From contig JAJPJN010000050.1 in the NCBI GenBank assembly GCA_021324185.1, positions 1 to 58,890 of the forward strand: a stretch of DNA of 58,890 bases, read 5' to 3'. Made by a program: the position numbers and the translations under genes. Below, piece by piece: positions 25,496-36,100 of the stretch (its first letter is position 1; the number at the start of each line of letters is the position of its first letter). The notes under the pieces are model-generated. The model was not told the origin of the DNA, ran no database searches, and saw nothing but the letters and a program-made list of their open reading frames with translations. This stretch comes from Terriglobia bacterium (GTDB lineage: Bacteria > Acidobacteriota > Terriglobia > Bryobacterales > Bryobacteraceae).

Positions 25496-28315
25496 ATGGG
25501 ACAGCTCACCGCTAATTTTCCTTTAAAAACCAAAGACTTGCCGAAGTCTAGAAAAAAAGAAGAACGGACCGGGGTGTCATTCCCCCGCTTCTTCACTGCA
25601 AAGCTCGAACCGGGTGCCACACCCTATGACCAGGTGCAGTGGGAGCTACGCACCGCCACCATCGGCAACGAAAAGGGAGCCGTCATTTTTGAGCAGCGCG
25701 ATGTGGAGGTTCCTGCCGACTGGTCCCAGACGGCGACAAACATCGTCGCCAGCAAATATTTTCATGGGCGCATGGGCTCGCCCGAGCGCGAGACGAGTGT
25801 TCGCCAGCTCGTCCATCGCGTAGTCGACACCATTGCGGATTGGGGCTTGGCGGGCAACTATTTTGAAACGCCCGAAGACGGTGAGAACTTCCGTTCGGAG
25901 CTGGCCCATCTGATGCTGACCCAAAAGGCGTGCTTCAATTCGCCGGTCTGGTTCAACGTCGGTGTGACGGAGGCGCGCGGCTACGGCTTTTATTACGACG
26001 AAGCGCAAGGCGTGGTCAAAAAACTGCTGCCCGGCGATACGCGGCCGCAGTGCTCGGCCTGCTTTATCAACTCGGTAGGCGATTCGCTCGAATCGATACT
26101 CGATTTGGCCAAGACGGAAGGCATGCTCTTCAAATGGGGATCGGGAACGGGCACAAACCTTTCAGCCATCCGCGAGGAAGATGCGCATCTGTGGGGCGGC
26201 GGGCGCGCTTCCGGACCGCTGAGCTTCATGAAAGGGTTCGACGCCTTCGCCGGCGTCATCAAGTCAGGCGGCAAGACGCGGCGCGCGGCCAAGATGGTGA
26301 TTCTTAATTCGGATCACCCCGACATTGAAAAATTCATCTGGTGTAAAGCAAAGGAAGAAAAGAAAGCGCACACGCTGATCGATGCCGGCTATGATCCGTC
26401 ACTCGATGGCGAAGCCTATAGCTCCATCTTTTTCCAGAACGCGAACAATTCGGTTCGCGCCACGGACGACTTTATGCAAGCCGTGGTGGACGACCGCGAA
26501 TGGTGGACCCGAAGTGTCACCAGCGGGGAGAAGCGAGACCGCTACAAAGCGCGCGAGCTGATGCGCCAAATCGCCGAAGCGACGCACCAGTGCGGCGACC
26601 CCGGCATGCAGTTCGACACCACTATCAATAAGTGGCATACGTCGAAGGCGACGGCCCGCATCAACGCCTCCAATCCCTGTTCCGAATACATGTTCCTGGA
26701 TGATTCGGCCTGCAACCTTTCATCACTCAATCTGATGAAATTTACCGGCCCGGATGGCGCATTCGACGTCGAGGCCTTCCGGCACGCTGTCGACACCATG
26801 ATTGTGGCGCAGGAAATTATCGTAGATAACGCCAGCTACCCGACGGAAAAGATCGCTAAGAATTCGCATGATTACCGGCCGCTCGGTTTGGGCTACGCGA
26901 ATTTAGGCGCGCTGCTGATGTCGCTCGGTCTACCTTATGACAGCCCGGAAGGCCGCGATTTTGCAGCCGCCATCACCGCCATTATGTGCGGCCAGGCCTA
27001 TCTGACCAGCGCTCGCATGGCAGAAGGCGTGGGACCGTGCCCGGGTTATCCGCAGAATGAAGAATCGTTCCTCGATGTGATCCGCATGCACTGGAACGCA
27101 GTGAACCGCATCGATAGCAAACACGTTCCGGCCCACATGTTCAGGGCAGCCGAAGAGTGCTGGCGGCTCAGCTACGAAGTAGGCTCGAAGACCGGCTATC
27201 GCAACGCGCAAGTCACGGTTCTCGCGCCCACGGGAACCATTGGGTTCATGATGGACTGCGATACCACAGGCATTGAGCCCGACCTTGCCCTCGTGAAATA
27301 CAAGAAGCTGGTAGGCGGCGGCGTCATCAAGATCGTGAACAACACGGTTCCGCAGGCGCTCATCAAACTCGGCTACACGGCGGAGCAGACGGAGCGCATC
27401 GTCGCTCATATCGATTCCACCGGCACCATCGAAGGCGCGCCGTATCTCAAACCCGAGCATCTTGCGGTGTTCGATTGCAGCTTCCGCCCGCAGAATGGAA
27501 CGCGCTTCATCCATCACATGGGGCACATTCGCATGATGGCGGCCGTGCAGCCCTTCATCTCCGGCGCAATTTCGAAAACGATCAACATGCCGGAAGAATC
27601 CACGGCGGAAGACATCATGGACGCTTACATCGAGAGCTGGAAACTCGGCTTGAAAGCGGTTGCCATCTATCGCGACGGTTCAAAGCGCGTTCAGCCGTTG
27701 AGCTCCGGCACCGGTAAGGCGGAAAAGAAGGCGTCAGTACCGGCCCTAGCGCAGCCGCAAACGATTGAGAAGATCGTGTACAAACCGGTGCGCCGGAAAC
27801 TGCCGGATGAAAGAGCGTCCATCACGCACAAATTTTCCATCGGCGGCCACGAGGGCTACATCACGGTAGGGTTATACGAAGACGGCACTCCCGGTGAAGT
27901 CTTCATTTCGATGGCGAAAGAAGGATCGACCATTTCCGGCCTGATGGACACGCTCGCCACTTCCATCAGCTACGGCCTGCAATACGGGGTGCCGCTGAAG
28001 TTCTTCGTGGACAAGTTCAGCCATGTCCGCTTCGAGCCGAGTGGATGGACCGGTAATCAACAGGTGCCCTATGCCAAATCGATTATCGATTACATCTTCC
28101 GCTGGTTGGGCGCGCGCTTTCTTGGAATCACCGAGCTGAATGAGGCAGGCGATACTCCCAAGCTTCGCCCCACCGAACCCGAGCCGCAGCAGGCGCTGCC
28201 GTTTGACGCCTCCAGCGGCGACGCCCCGCTGTGTTCGGAATGCGGCAGCATCATGACCCGCAACGGCTCCTGCTACAAGTGCCACAACTGCGGCGGCACC
28301 AGCGGCTGCTCGTAA
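25496..28315 (+). CDS. nrdJ: Adenosylcobalamin-dependent ribonucleotide reductase (class II)
   Basis: This 939-residue cytoplasmic enzyme reduces ribonucleotides to deoxyribonucleotides using a B12-generated thiyl radical. Visible family blocks are CFNSPVWFNVG, CSACFINSVGDSLESI, the glycine-rich KWGSGTGTNLS, NPCSEYMFLDDSACNLSSLN and APTGTIGFMMDCDTTGIEPD. A C-terminal TSCPD-type domain (about 760-890) follows, and the final Cys-rich end CSECGSIMTRNGSCYKCHNCGG is likely zinc-binding or a redox tail. Length matches the long B12-dependent form. The start ATG 25496 has only a weak ribosome site. Upstream are a good promoter and two NrdR-type boxes. A bidirectional hairpin separates it from the convergent gene. 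Confidence 0.95.
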   Translation: MGQLTANFPLKTKDLPKSRKKEERTGVSFPRFFTAKLEPGATPYDQVQWELRTATIGNEKGAVIFEQRDVEVPADWSQTATNIVASKYFHGRMGSPERETSVRQLVHRVVDTIADWGLAGNYFETPEDGENFRSELAHLMLTQKACFNSPVWFNVGVTEARGYGFYYDEAQGVVKKLLPGDTRPQCSACFINSVGDSLESILDLAKTEGMLFKWGSGTGTNLSAIREEDAHLWGGGRASGPLSFMKGFDAFAGVIKSGGKTRRAAKMVILNSDHPDIEKFIWCKAKEEKKAHTLIDAGYDPSLDGEAYSSIFFQNANNSVRATDDFMQAVVDDREWWTRSVTSGEKRDRYKARELMRQIAEATHQCGDPGMQFDTTINKWHTSKATARINASNPCSEYMFLDDSACNLSSLNLMKFTGPDGAFDVEAFRHAVDTMIVAQEIIVDNASYPTEKIAKNSHDYRPLGLGYANLGALLMSLGLPYDSPEGRDFAAAITAIMCGQAYLTSARMAEGVGPCPGYPQNEESFLDVIRMHWNAVNRIDSKHVPAHMFRAAEECWRLSYEVGSKTGYRNAQVTVLAPTGTIGFMMDCDTTGIEPDLALVKYKKLVGGGVIKIVNNTVPQALIKLGYTAEQTERIVAHIDSTGTIEGAPYLKPEHLAVFDCSFRPQNGTRFIHHMGHIRMMAAVQPFISGAISKTINMPEESTAEDIMDAYIESWKLGLKAVAIYRDGSKRVQPLSSGTGKAEKKASVPALAQPQTIEKIVYKPVRRKLPDERASITHKFSIGGHEGYITVGLYEDGTPGEVFISMAKEGSTISGLMDTLATSISYGLQYGVPLKFFVDKFSHVRFEPSGWTGNQQVPYAKSIIDYIFRWLGARFLGITELNEAGDTPKLRPTEPEPQQALPFDASSGDAPLCSECGSIMTRNGSCYKCHNCGGTSGCS

Positions 28316-28334
28316 TTCCTGACTTCGCAAAGCA

Positions 28335-28378
28335 GGCGGTTCGGGATTCAGTGACCCGTCACCGAATCTCGAACCGCC
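28335..28378. terminator. Long perfect-stem hairpin between nrdJ and the convergent haem-enzyme gene
   Basis: GGCGGTTCGGGATTC pairs with GAATCTCGAACCGCC (one G-U), and an inner GTGAC-CC-GTCAC extends the stem to about 20 bp. It lies 20 bp after the nrdJ stop and contains the last codons and TGA of the convergent gene. There is no strong T tract on the + side and only a short T-rich stretch on the - side. It probably acts as a shared, bidirectional terminator or transcript-end stabiliser. Confidence 0.65.
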
Positions 28379-29085
28379 CCATACTGTCTGCCCCACGCGT
28401 CTGTCATGCGATTTCGAATCTCCCACAACTCCGGGAAAAATTGCACGCGCAGCCCGTTTTCGAGCAGTTCAACCGATCGTCCCTTCAGTGATTTTGCGCC
28501 CAGTCCTATAGTGCGATGGATCAGTTGCAGGTGGTGATAGCGAAATTTTTGAAATAGCTCGTCGAATTCGGCCATAGCCTCCGCAACAACATAGGCATCG
28601 GAATGGCTGTATTCGCCGTCGTAGATCTTCTCCACCGTCAGACCGTGGTTTTCCAGATAGTGTTTCTGAAACGAGTCCCACAACGGCTGATGCATCTTGA
28701 GCAACACGCGAAATCCCGGAGATTCCTGCCCGCTGCCGTGCCCAAGCTGTAAACGAATTTCCTGATACTCTTTCGGAGACATCGTTTCGAGCAGCCTCAG
28801 TTGGTCAGTCATGAGCTGCAGCGTCAGATGCACGCGGCGGAATAACGTCAGTACCCGGTTTGTGTTTTCCTGCTGTATGTAGTCGTCAATATCGAGCAGC
28901 GTGTAGCCGGCCAGTTTCATCCAGAGTTCTTCCACCTGGTGAACAATCTGAAACTGTAGTTCATCGCGGTTACAAAATTCGCCAAATGCCTTCTGGCAGG
29001 AAAGCAGTTGGCGTGTATTCAGGTAGACCTCGTAATCGAAGGTCCCTTCGCCGTTCATCAGCGAGTAAAAATGATCGCGATCCAT
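28348..29085 (-). CDS. Tryptophan 2,3-dioxygenase-like haem-dependent aromatic oxygenase
   Basis: This 245-residue cytoplasmic all-helical haem protein is of the tryptophan dioxygenase superfamily. Recognisable blocks are FDYEVYLNTRQLL, FQIVHQVEELWMKL (distal-side His49), RLQLGHGSGQESPGFR, FRYHHLQLIHRTIG (proximal His candidates 184/185) and FFPELWEIRNRM. The substrate-binding loop of canonical TDO (GTGGSSG) is missing. After RTIG the sequence reads LGAKSLKGRSVELL. The substrate may therefore not be L-tryptophan, since the superfamily also includes haem oxygenases acting on other aromatic amino acids. It starts 33 bp after the TonB receptor on the same strand and is probably in its operon. 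Family confidence is high; substrate confidence is low. Confidence 0.8.
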   Translation of the reverse strand: MDRDHFYSLMNGEGTFDYEVYLNTRQLLSCQKAFGEFCNRDELQFQIVHQVEELWMKLAGYTLLDIDDYIQQENTNRVLTLFRRVHLTLQLMTDQLRLLETMSPKEYQEIRLQLGHGSGQESPGFRVLLKMHQPLWDSFQKHYLENHGLTVEKIYDGEYSHSDAYVVAEAMAEFDELFQKFRYHHLQLIHRTIGLGAKSLKGRSVELLENGLRVQFFPELWEIRNRMTDAWGRQYGAVRDSVTGH

Positions 29086-29117
29086 ATTGGGGTGCCCAAG
29101 GTCCGGATCTCACGGGC

Positions 29118-32100
29118 CTAGAACAAATATCGCAGCCCCAAAAGGACCCGGCGCGGATTATTGGCCTGGCTGGTAAAGACGCCGAAGTTCGTCGGGCTAT
29201 TCAGATTCAGCGAAGGATTGTTGAAATTGACGACATTAAACAAGTTGAGAAATTGAGCGGAAAATTCGATGCTCTGACGCTCCGTGATTCTTAGCTGCTT
29301 AATCGCGGAGAAATCCACGTTCCAGCGCGGCAGCGCCCGCAGCTCATCAAACGGAATCTGGCCGTTCACGCTTAACAAAGGCCGCGAGCAGGAACTGAAG
29401 ACGGCCGCCGGATTGGCGAACAGATTCAGACCGCTGCCGCCCGTCGCCGGGTTTCCGGACGTCCCAATATTATTCGCCCCCGCGACGCCCGCGTTTTCAC
29501 CTTCCAGACCCAGCAGGTTGGAAGAGCAGATTGCGGCGGTCCCGTTGCTTTCATAGGCTCCGTAGTCCCCATTCGCAACGATATGCATCGGAGTTCCGGT
29601 AAAAAAGGTGAAAATTCCCGATACCGACCAGCCTCCGATTACACGGTCCAGTACCGGATTGGACAAGTGGTGAGCCGTTCCAAACGGCAGTTGATAGTAC
29701 CACCAGAAATTAATTACGTGGCGCCGGTCGAACGGCTCAGAAGATTTATCCAGACTCAGATTATAGGGACTGTTCGCCGACGAGCCACTCTGTTGATCCA
29801 CGCCCTGATTTCCAATCGCGTGACTCCAGGTCCAATTCGCCTGAAACTGCAGTCCATTGGACAAGCTCTTGACTATGCTGACGAAACCGGCATTGTAGTT
29901 AGAAAATCCTCTGTCCGTGATTCCGTAGGACTGGAACGACTGAATATTGTCCACCGGCACGGGAGTAACTTTGTCGAACTCATCCAGCGAAAATAAGTTG
30001 ATTGATCCGTTTACCAGGTCGGTCGCGTCCTGCTTGGCCACCATCGCGCTGCAGTTAGGGAAACCGGCTGCCTGGCACTTAGCCAGCCCAATCTGGTTGT
30101 CGAAGAATGGCTGGCTTGGAACCGAATTGGCCGCGGCTCCGTTCCTCAGCGCTACCGCAACAGCATCAAAGGCCTGCGCGTAAGTCTGTCCGCTGAGTTT
30201 GTCTTTCATCAGATAGTCACTGGAGTTGAAGGCAATATCCTGCGGTAGATTGCGGCTGAATCGTCCGATATACCCGACTTCCAGCACGCTGTGGCCGGGC
30301 AATTCCCGCTGGATTGTGAAATCAATGCTGTGGTCGTGCCCCGGAATGGCAAAGTAGTCGAGACCGCTTTGCATAAAGAGCCCGAATGGAGCCGCTGCGG
30401 TTCCACTTGCTACATAGGGGATCGGTTCCGCTGTCGGCGTAGGAATGGGAACGATGCTGCCGTCCGTACCGATCCTGAATGCATTCGCCGGGGTGGTAGC
30501 GGCATTGGTGCAATTTACTTGGCCGCCCGCGGGCACCGGCCCGCCACATGCATCCACGTCCAGCAAGCCACCGGTAGTCAAGGGCAGCGACACCTGATTG
30601 ATATCGCTCATTCGTTCGTAAATCATCGCGTAGCCGCCCCGAATTACCGTCTTCTTGTCACCGAAAAACCAGTTGTGATACGGCACTTGCCAGGCAACCG
30701 ATACGCGTGGCGCGAATTGATGCCAGTTAGTGGTCCGCAATGTGCCGGTATACGGGCTGGGCAGATAGTTCACAGGCGTGACGCCAAACAGCGGATTAAA
30801 AGCCTGTCCCTGGGCGACGCCATTATTTAGCGAAGTCGCGCGTTGCGATATGTAGCCCCAATAATCGACAGGCGTGTTATTCGCCGCGTAAACTAAGACG
30901 TCGTACTTTCCGTTTGCTTCTGTCGGCGAAGGCTGTACGCCCCAATTGAGTCCCAGCGTGATACTTAGTCCCTGCTTTACTTGCCACACATCTTGAATAA
31001 AACTATTCACCGCGTTGATTCCGGTCCGAGAAAAAGCGGGAGTGCCCAATGGATTCGGCTGGAACGAGCCATTTCTCGTAATCACCTGCGAGCTGCGGTC
31101 CACTAAGCCCAGCATCGTCGTGTAGAGCTCATTCCATCGCAGTAAGTCGGTAGAGCGCAGGCAGTTCGCCGTAACAGCACCGCCGCACGGGGTGGGCTCG
31201 TAGGAGCTGCTAATGGTCAGATACTCGCCGCTGCCATTGCCGGTCGATTCGCTGTAGAGAAGCGGGCCTGCGGTCAGGCCGCCGGCATAATTGTCCGTCT
31301 TCATGAAGAAGTCGTTGTTCACATAGCCGGAAGCCCCAAATTGCAGCAGATGTTTGCCCTTCAGCAAGCTGAAATCCTGCCCGAAATACCATTTGTGGCC
31401 GTCGAAGATGCGCCCGCGCGCCGACTGCGTGGCCAGGTTCACCGGATCGGCTAATAGTTTCGCCGTGCTGTTCGATGTGCCTGAACCTTCGCCCGCGAGC
31501 ACCAGCGCCTGCTGTGTTCCACCAACCAAAGGCGTCGGAGGCAGGCGATTCCAACCCCACCAATCGCGCAGATAAGACGCGTGCGTTACTGACGTGAAAT
31601 TCGGTGTAAGTTGGCCGGTTAGTTCGAATGTATATACATACGGCAGAATGGGATCCGTAGCGGTCGAGTGAGGCGTGCCGAGAAGCGTATATTGCTCCGT
31701 TCCCACTCGATCCGTCTTTGCGTAATGGTACGTTGCAAAGGCTCGCCATCTGTCGTTAATCGTGCCGTCCAATCGCACGACTCCTAAGTTCTGGATGATC
31801 GGTGTTGGAGCGTTGAAGGTGTATCCGACAGTGTTCAACCCATCCCCGAGACTCGTGTTATTGCCCGCCGGGTAAAGCGCTAACTGGTTCTTTATTACAG
31901 GATTAAAACCCAGATTGCGCGGGTCGCACGAGGAGCCGCCGCACGCCGTCGTGATACTTCCAGGCAGGAATGAGTAGCTGTTCACATTACCGGCCGCATC
32001 TCGAAACTTAAGAATGCCTGCCTGCATCGACGGTGTAGGAACGATGGCATTGAATAACGTGTCGTCGTAAAACCGGCGTCCTTCGTAGTTAGTAAAGAAC

Positions 32101-33017
32101 CATACCCGGTTTTTCCAAACCGGTCCCCCGACACTCGCGCCGAAGCGGTTATCGACACTGTGCGGTTTATGCAGGTGGTTGAAATTGTTCGTCCATCCAT
32201 TGGCATTCAGCCCGTCGTCGTTGTGATACTCATACAGGCTTCCGTGAAATGCATTGGTGCCGCGCTTTGTGAGCAGCGCCACCTGTCCGCCTGAGGAACG
32301 GCCAAATTCAGCGTTCGGATTCGTTGTGGCAACCTGAAACTCCTGCGTGCTTTCAATGGGCACCGGAACCGTCGGCGAAGGGCTGGGCTCGCCCGGAGGT
32401 GCAGCATAGGAATTGTTTCCCTCCAGGTCGCTGGTGATGTCGCCGCCATCCAGATTGAACGTCACCTGCTCGTCCCGCGCGCCCGCAATCTGCCCGCTTG
32501 GACTAACTGCCGGCTGGTAAAACATCAGTGCACTGGCGCTGCGTGTAAAGACCGGCAGCTCTTCGAGAGCCTTCCCGCCTAGTACCTGACCCACCGTTGC
32601 GCTGTTTGTTTGCAGTTCCGCAGTAGGCGCTTCCGTGACCGTGAGAGTTGTCTGCGTGCTGCCCACCTTCAACTGCGCATTCTGCGTGTACGATTTCAGT
32701 ACTTCCACCTTAATGTCATTCACAATTACCGTCTCGAAACCTTTGGCAGAGAATGACAGCCGGTAGTCGCTGGGGGCAACGGCGGGAAACACGTAATAGC
32801 CCTGGGCATCCGTCACCGTCTTGCTGAGCGTATTCGTGCCGATCTGCTCCAGCGTCACCTCCGCGCCCGGAATCACAGCCCCCGAAGTATCGGTCACAAC
32901 TCCGGAAATGAGGCCGGCTGTGGCTGACTGTGCGTGAGCCGGCGCCGGAAATTCAGCCATGACTGCGAGGAAGAGAGCTGCGAGACCTACGCGCGAAAAG
33001 ATGTGCTTCCCAAACAT
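29118..33017 (-). CDS. Oar-like TonB-dependent outer-membrane receptor with carboxypeptidase-regulatory domain (1)
   Basis: This outer-membrane transporter of about 1,299 residues starts with a signal peptide (AALFLAVMAEFPAPAHAQS). Residues about 35-120 form a CarboxypepD-regulatory Ig-like domain (GLISGVVTDTSGAVIPGAEVTL). A plug domain (GRSSGGQVALLTKRGTNAFHGSLYEYH) and a long beta-barrel follow, ending in LGLRYLF; a terminal aromatic residue is the usual barrel-assembly signal. I choose ATG 33017 with GAGG 6-7 nt before it over GTG 33023. Such receptors in Acidobacteriota take up large nutrients such as peptides or glycans with TonB energy. A haem aromatic oxygenase gene follows immediately, hinting that its cargo may be an aromatic amino acid or peptide. 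Confidence 0.9.
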   Translation of the reverse strand: MFGKHIFSRVGLAALFLAVMAEFPAPAHAQSATAGLISGVVTDTSGAVIPGAEVTLEQIGTNTLSKTVTDAQGYYVFPAVAPSDYRLSFSAKGFETVIVNDIKVEVLKSYTQNAQLKVGSTQTTLTVTEAPTAELQTNSATVGQVLGGKALEELPVFTRSASALMFYQPAVSPSGQIAGARDEQVTFNLDGGDITSDLEGNNSYAAPPGEPSPSPTVPVPIESTQEFQVATTNPNAEFGRSSGGQVALLTKRGTNAFHGSLYEYHNDDGLNANGWTNNFNHLHKPHSVDNRFGASVGGPVWKNRVWFFTNYEGRRFYDDTLFNAIVPTPSMQAGILKFRDAAGNVNSYSFLPGSITTACGGSSCDPRNLGFNPVIKNQLALYPAGNNTSLGDGLNTVGYTFNAPTPIIQNLGVVRLDGTINDRWRAFATYHYAKTDRVGTEQYTLLGTPHSTATDPILPYVYTFELTGQLTPNFTSVTHASYLRDWWGWNRLPPTPLVGGTQQALVLAGEGSGTSNSTAKLLADPVNLATQSARGRIFDGHKWYFGQDFSLLKGKHLLQFGASGYVNNDFFMKTDNYAGGLTAGPLLYSESTGNGSGEYLTISSSYEPTPCGGAVTANCLRSTDLLRWNELYTTMLGLVDRSSQVITRNGSFQPNPLGTPAFSRTGINAVNSFIQDVWQVKQGLSITLGLNWGVQPSPTEANGKYDVLVYAANNTPVDYWGYISQRATSLNNGVAQGQAFNPLFGVTPVNYLPSPYTGTLRTTNWHQFAPRVSVAWQVPYHNWFFGDKKTVIRGGYAMIYERMSDINQVSLPLTTGGLLDVDACGGPVPAGGQVNCTNAATTPANAFRIGTDGSIVPIPTPTAEPIPYVASGTAAAPFGLFMQSGLDYFAIPGHDHSIDFTIQRELPGHSVLEVGYIGRFSRNLPQDIAFNSSDYLMKDKLSGQTYAQAFDAVAVALRNGAAANSVPSQPFFDNQIGLAKCQAAGFPNCSAMVAKQDATDLVNGSINLFSLDEFDKVTPVPVDNIQSFQSYGITDRGFSNYNAGFVSIVKSLSNGLQFQANWTWSHAIGNQGVDQQSGSSANSPYNLSLDKSSEPFDRRHVINFWWYYQLPFGTAHHLSNPVLDRVIGGWSVSGIFTFFTGTPMHIVANGDYGAYESNGTAAICSSNLLGLEGENAGVAGANNIGTSGNPATGGSGLNLFANPAAVFSSCSRPLLSVNGQIPFDELRALPRWNVDFSAIKQLRITERQSIEFSAQFLNLFNVVNFNNPSLNLNSPTNFGVFTSQANNPRRVLLGLRYLF

Positions 33018-33073
33018 GAACACCTCAAAGAAGGCCGTCGTACTGATTGGGGTTTACTGTATTTCATGAGCCG

Positions 33074-33083
33074 TGAAATGTCA
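33074..33083. promoter_or_regulatory. Weak relative of the CTGACATGTCAG palindrome
   Basis: TGAAATGTCA differs by one base from the core TGACATGTCA of the palindromes at 39404 and 47862. It lies between the divergent TonB receptor 1 and the BNR/VPS10 gene starts. It could be a degenerate site of the same regulator or a coincidence. Confidence 0.25.
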
Positions 33084-33104
33084 AGCGCGAGAGTTGGTAG
33101 TAGA

Positions 33105-36100
33105 ATGGGCGCACTGAATATGCTCCATCACCGGGTCCGGCTGCTTTACGCCCGTCTGTCCCTAGGCGCAATCGTCGCGATGATACTTGCATCATCGAGC
33201 TTTGCCCAAAACATCGATCCCTCTTTGTTTAACGGCATGCGCTGGCGCCAGGTAGGCCCCTTTCGCGGCGGCCGCGCGGAAACTGCGGCTGGAATTGCCG
33301 GAAATCCGCTCGTTTACTACTTTGGCGCTGTCGCCGGCGGCGTTTGGAAGACGACAAATGGGGGCGCCTCCTGGACGCCCATCACCGATCGCCAGGGAAT
33401 ATTCTCTATCGGCGCCGTTACCATCGACCCCACAAATCCCAATGTCCTCTATGTCGGAACAGGCGAACCGTGTCTGCGCAATGACATTTCAGAGGGCGAC
33501 GGCGTCTATAAATCCACCGACGGCGGAAAGAACTGGACCAATATCGGTTTGCGGGATTCCCGTCACATCGCGGATATATTGGTCGACCCCGAAGATCCGA
33601 AAACCGTCTTTGTGGCCGCAGTGGGACACGCTTTCGGTCCCAACGAAGAGCGCGGCGTGTTCCGGTCGCGAGATGGCGGCCAGACCTGGCAGAAGATTCT
33701 CTACGTGGATGACAAGACGGGCGCCACCGATCTGGTGATGGATCCGCATAATCCCAAAATTCTGTTCGCGGCGATGTATGAGGTGCGCAGAACCGCCTAC
33801 AGCATGATTAGCGGCGGCCCGGGCAGCGGCTTATATAAATCCACCGACGCCGGCGAAACCTGGAAGCACATCGAAGGGCATGGGCTTCCGGGCGGCATCC
33901 TCGGCAGAATCGGCGTCGCCATTTCGGGAGCCGATTCGAATCGCGTCTACGCCATGATCGAAGCCAAAGAAAACGCGCTCTATCGATCCGATGATGGAGG
34001 CCAGAACTGGCAGATGGTCAATAACGAACCCATCTGGGTGCGGCCCTGGTACGGCAATCACGTCTTTGCAGACCCGAAAAATCGAGACCTGGTTTACATC
34101 CTCGATCTCGGCGCCATGCGCTCGAGCGATGGAGGCCACAGTTTTTCCGCGATGCCGGTGCCGCATAGCGATGACCATCACCTCTGGATCGATCCGGAAA
34201 ACCCCAAGCGTATGATCGAAGCCGATGACGGCGGAGCCTCCATTTCTCAGGATGGAGGCGTCACCTGGAGTCCGGAAAACAATCAGCCCACAGCGCAGTT
34301 CTATCACGTGGCAACGGATAAGGCCTTCAACTATACGATCTACGGATCCCAGCAGGACAGCGGCACCGTAGCCATTCGGAGCCGCACGGATTCCGGCTCT
34401 ATCACCGATCGTGATTGGCGCCCGGTGGGCGGGGGAGAATCCGGCTTCAACTGGCCTGATCCTCGCGATTCAGCCATTGTTTACGGTGGTGATCACAACG
34501 GCCACTTTACGCGCTATGACGGCCACACGGGACAAGTGCAGGACATCGCGCCCTGGTTTGGCGCCCGCGCGCATCCACCCGCCGAGCTGAAGCACCGCTT
34601 CCAGTGGACTGCGCCGATGCTGATCTCTCCCCATGATCCTGGTGTGCTCTACATTGGCGGAGAGGTGCTGTTCAAAAGCACAACCGGCGGCCAGAGTTGG
34701 ACCATTATCAGCCCCGACCTCACGCGCAACGATAAATCGAAACAGCAGTCAAGTCCCACACCGCTCACCCCGGACAATTCCAGCTCTGAATATTACGACA
34801 CCATCTTTGCGATCTCCGAATCGCCTCTGCAAAAGGGCTTGATCTGGGTGGGAAGCGACGACGGGCTGGTGCACATCACGCGCGATGGCGGAAAAACCTG
34901 GAGCAGGATCACGCCTCCGCAATTGCCGGAATGGGCGTGCGTCAACATCATCGAAGCATCTCCGTACAGCGCGGGCGCCGCATATCTGGCTGCGGACCTG
35001 CACTTTTCAGATGACTTTCGCCCGATGATTTTCAAAACGGACGATTACGGCAAGACCTGGAAGGAGATCACGCACGGCATTCCCGCCAGCGACTACGTCC
35101 ATTCCGTTCATGCCGACCCCGAGCGCAAAAGCTTACTCTACGCCGGCACCGAGACGGGCATCTTCGTCTCCTTCGATGATGGCGAAAACTGGCAATCGCT
35201 GCAGTTGAATCTGCCGCACACTCCGGTATTTGACACCGCGATTCACGCCAATGATCTGATCGCCGCCACACACGGGCGTGCCTTCTGGGTGCTCGACGAC
35301 ATCACTCCCCTGCGGCAGGCTAGCTCGCAAGTCTCAAGCTTATCCGCCTATCTATACAAGCCTCCAAGCGCGATTCGCGTGCATGCCGGCGGCCCCGGTG
35401 GCGGGCGCGGGGGCGGCAACGCCGGCCAGAATCCTCCTGCCGGCGCAATCATCGATTATTACTTGAGAGCGGCCCCCGCGGGCCCGGTCACTCTCGAAAT
35501 TATGGATTCCACCGGCCGCGTCCTGCATCGCGTCACCAGCGCTCCAGCAGGGCAGCAGGCGGAGGCTCCCACTGGTGGACGTGCCCGGAACAACATGGAA
35601 AACAGCTTGCCTGCGCACGCCGGAATGAACCGTTACGTATGGAATTTGCGCGTCAACGGGCCAGAACCGCTGCCGGGCATCTTCATTATGGAGATTCGCG
35701 GAGGACCGATTGTCCCGCCCGGGACTTACCGCGTCCGACTCACCGTAGACGGCAAGCAGTCCGCCGCGCCGCTCGAAATCAGGCTGGATCCGCGCGTGCA
35801 TGTCACCCTGGCCGATCTGCAAAAGCAGTACGATTTTGCCATCGAACTGCGCGATCGCGTAACCGAGGTTCACAATCTGGTGCTGCAAATCCGCCAAGCG
35901 CGAGCGAAACTCGAAACTGCCCGCAATGGCGCCGATCGCTCGCGGCAGCAGGCTATCGCAGATCTCGCTTCGAAACTCGATGCCCTGGAGCAAAGATTGA
36001 CTCAGGTCAAGTCCACCAACCCAAGCGCCGCCCTCGTCTATCCCATCATGCTCGACGCGCAGTACGCCGATCTCGGCAACGTGCTGGAGACGGCAGATTC

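Noticed and set aside
32934-33104. N-terminal extension of BNR/VPS10 protein 2
   Set aside because: The extension overlaps the divergent TonB receptor gene, is highly charged and precedes an obvious signal peptide starting at 33105 or 33120.
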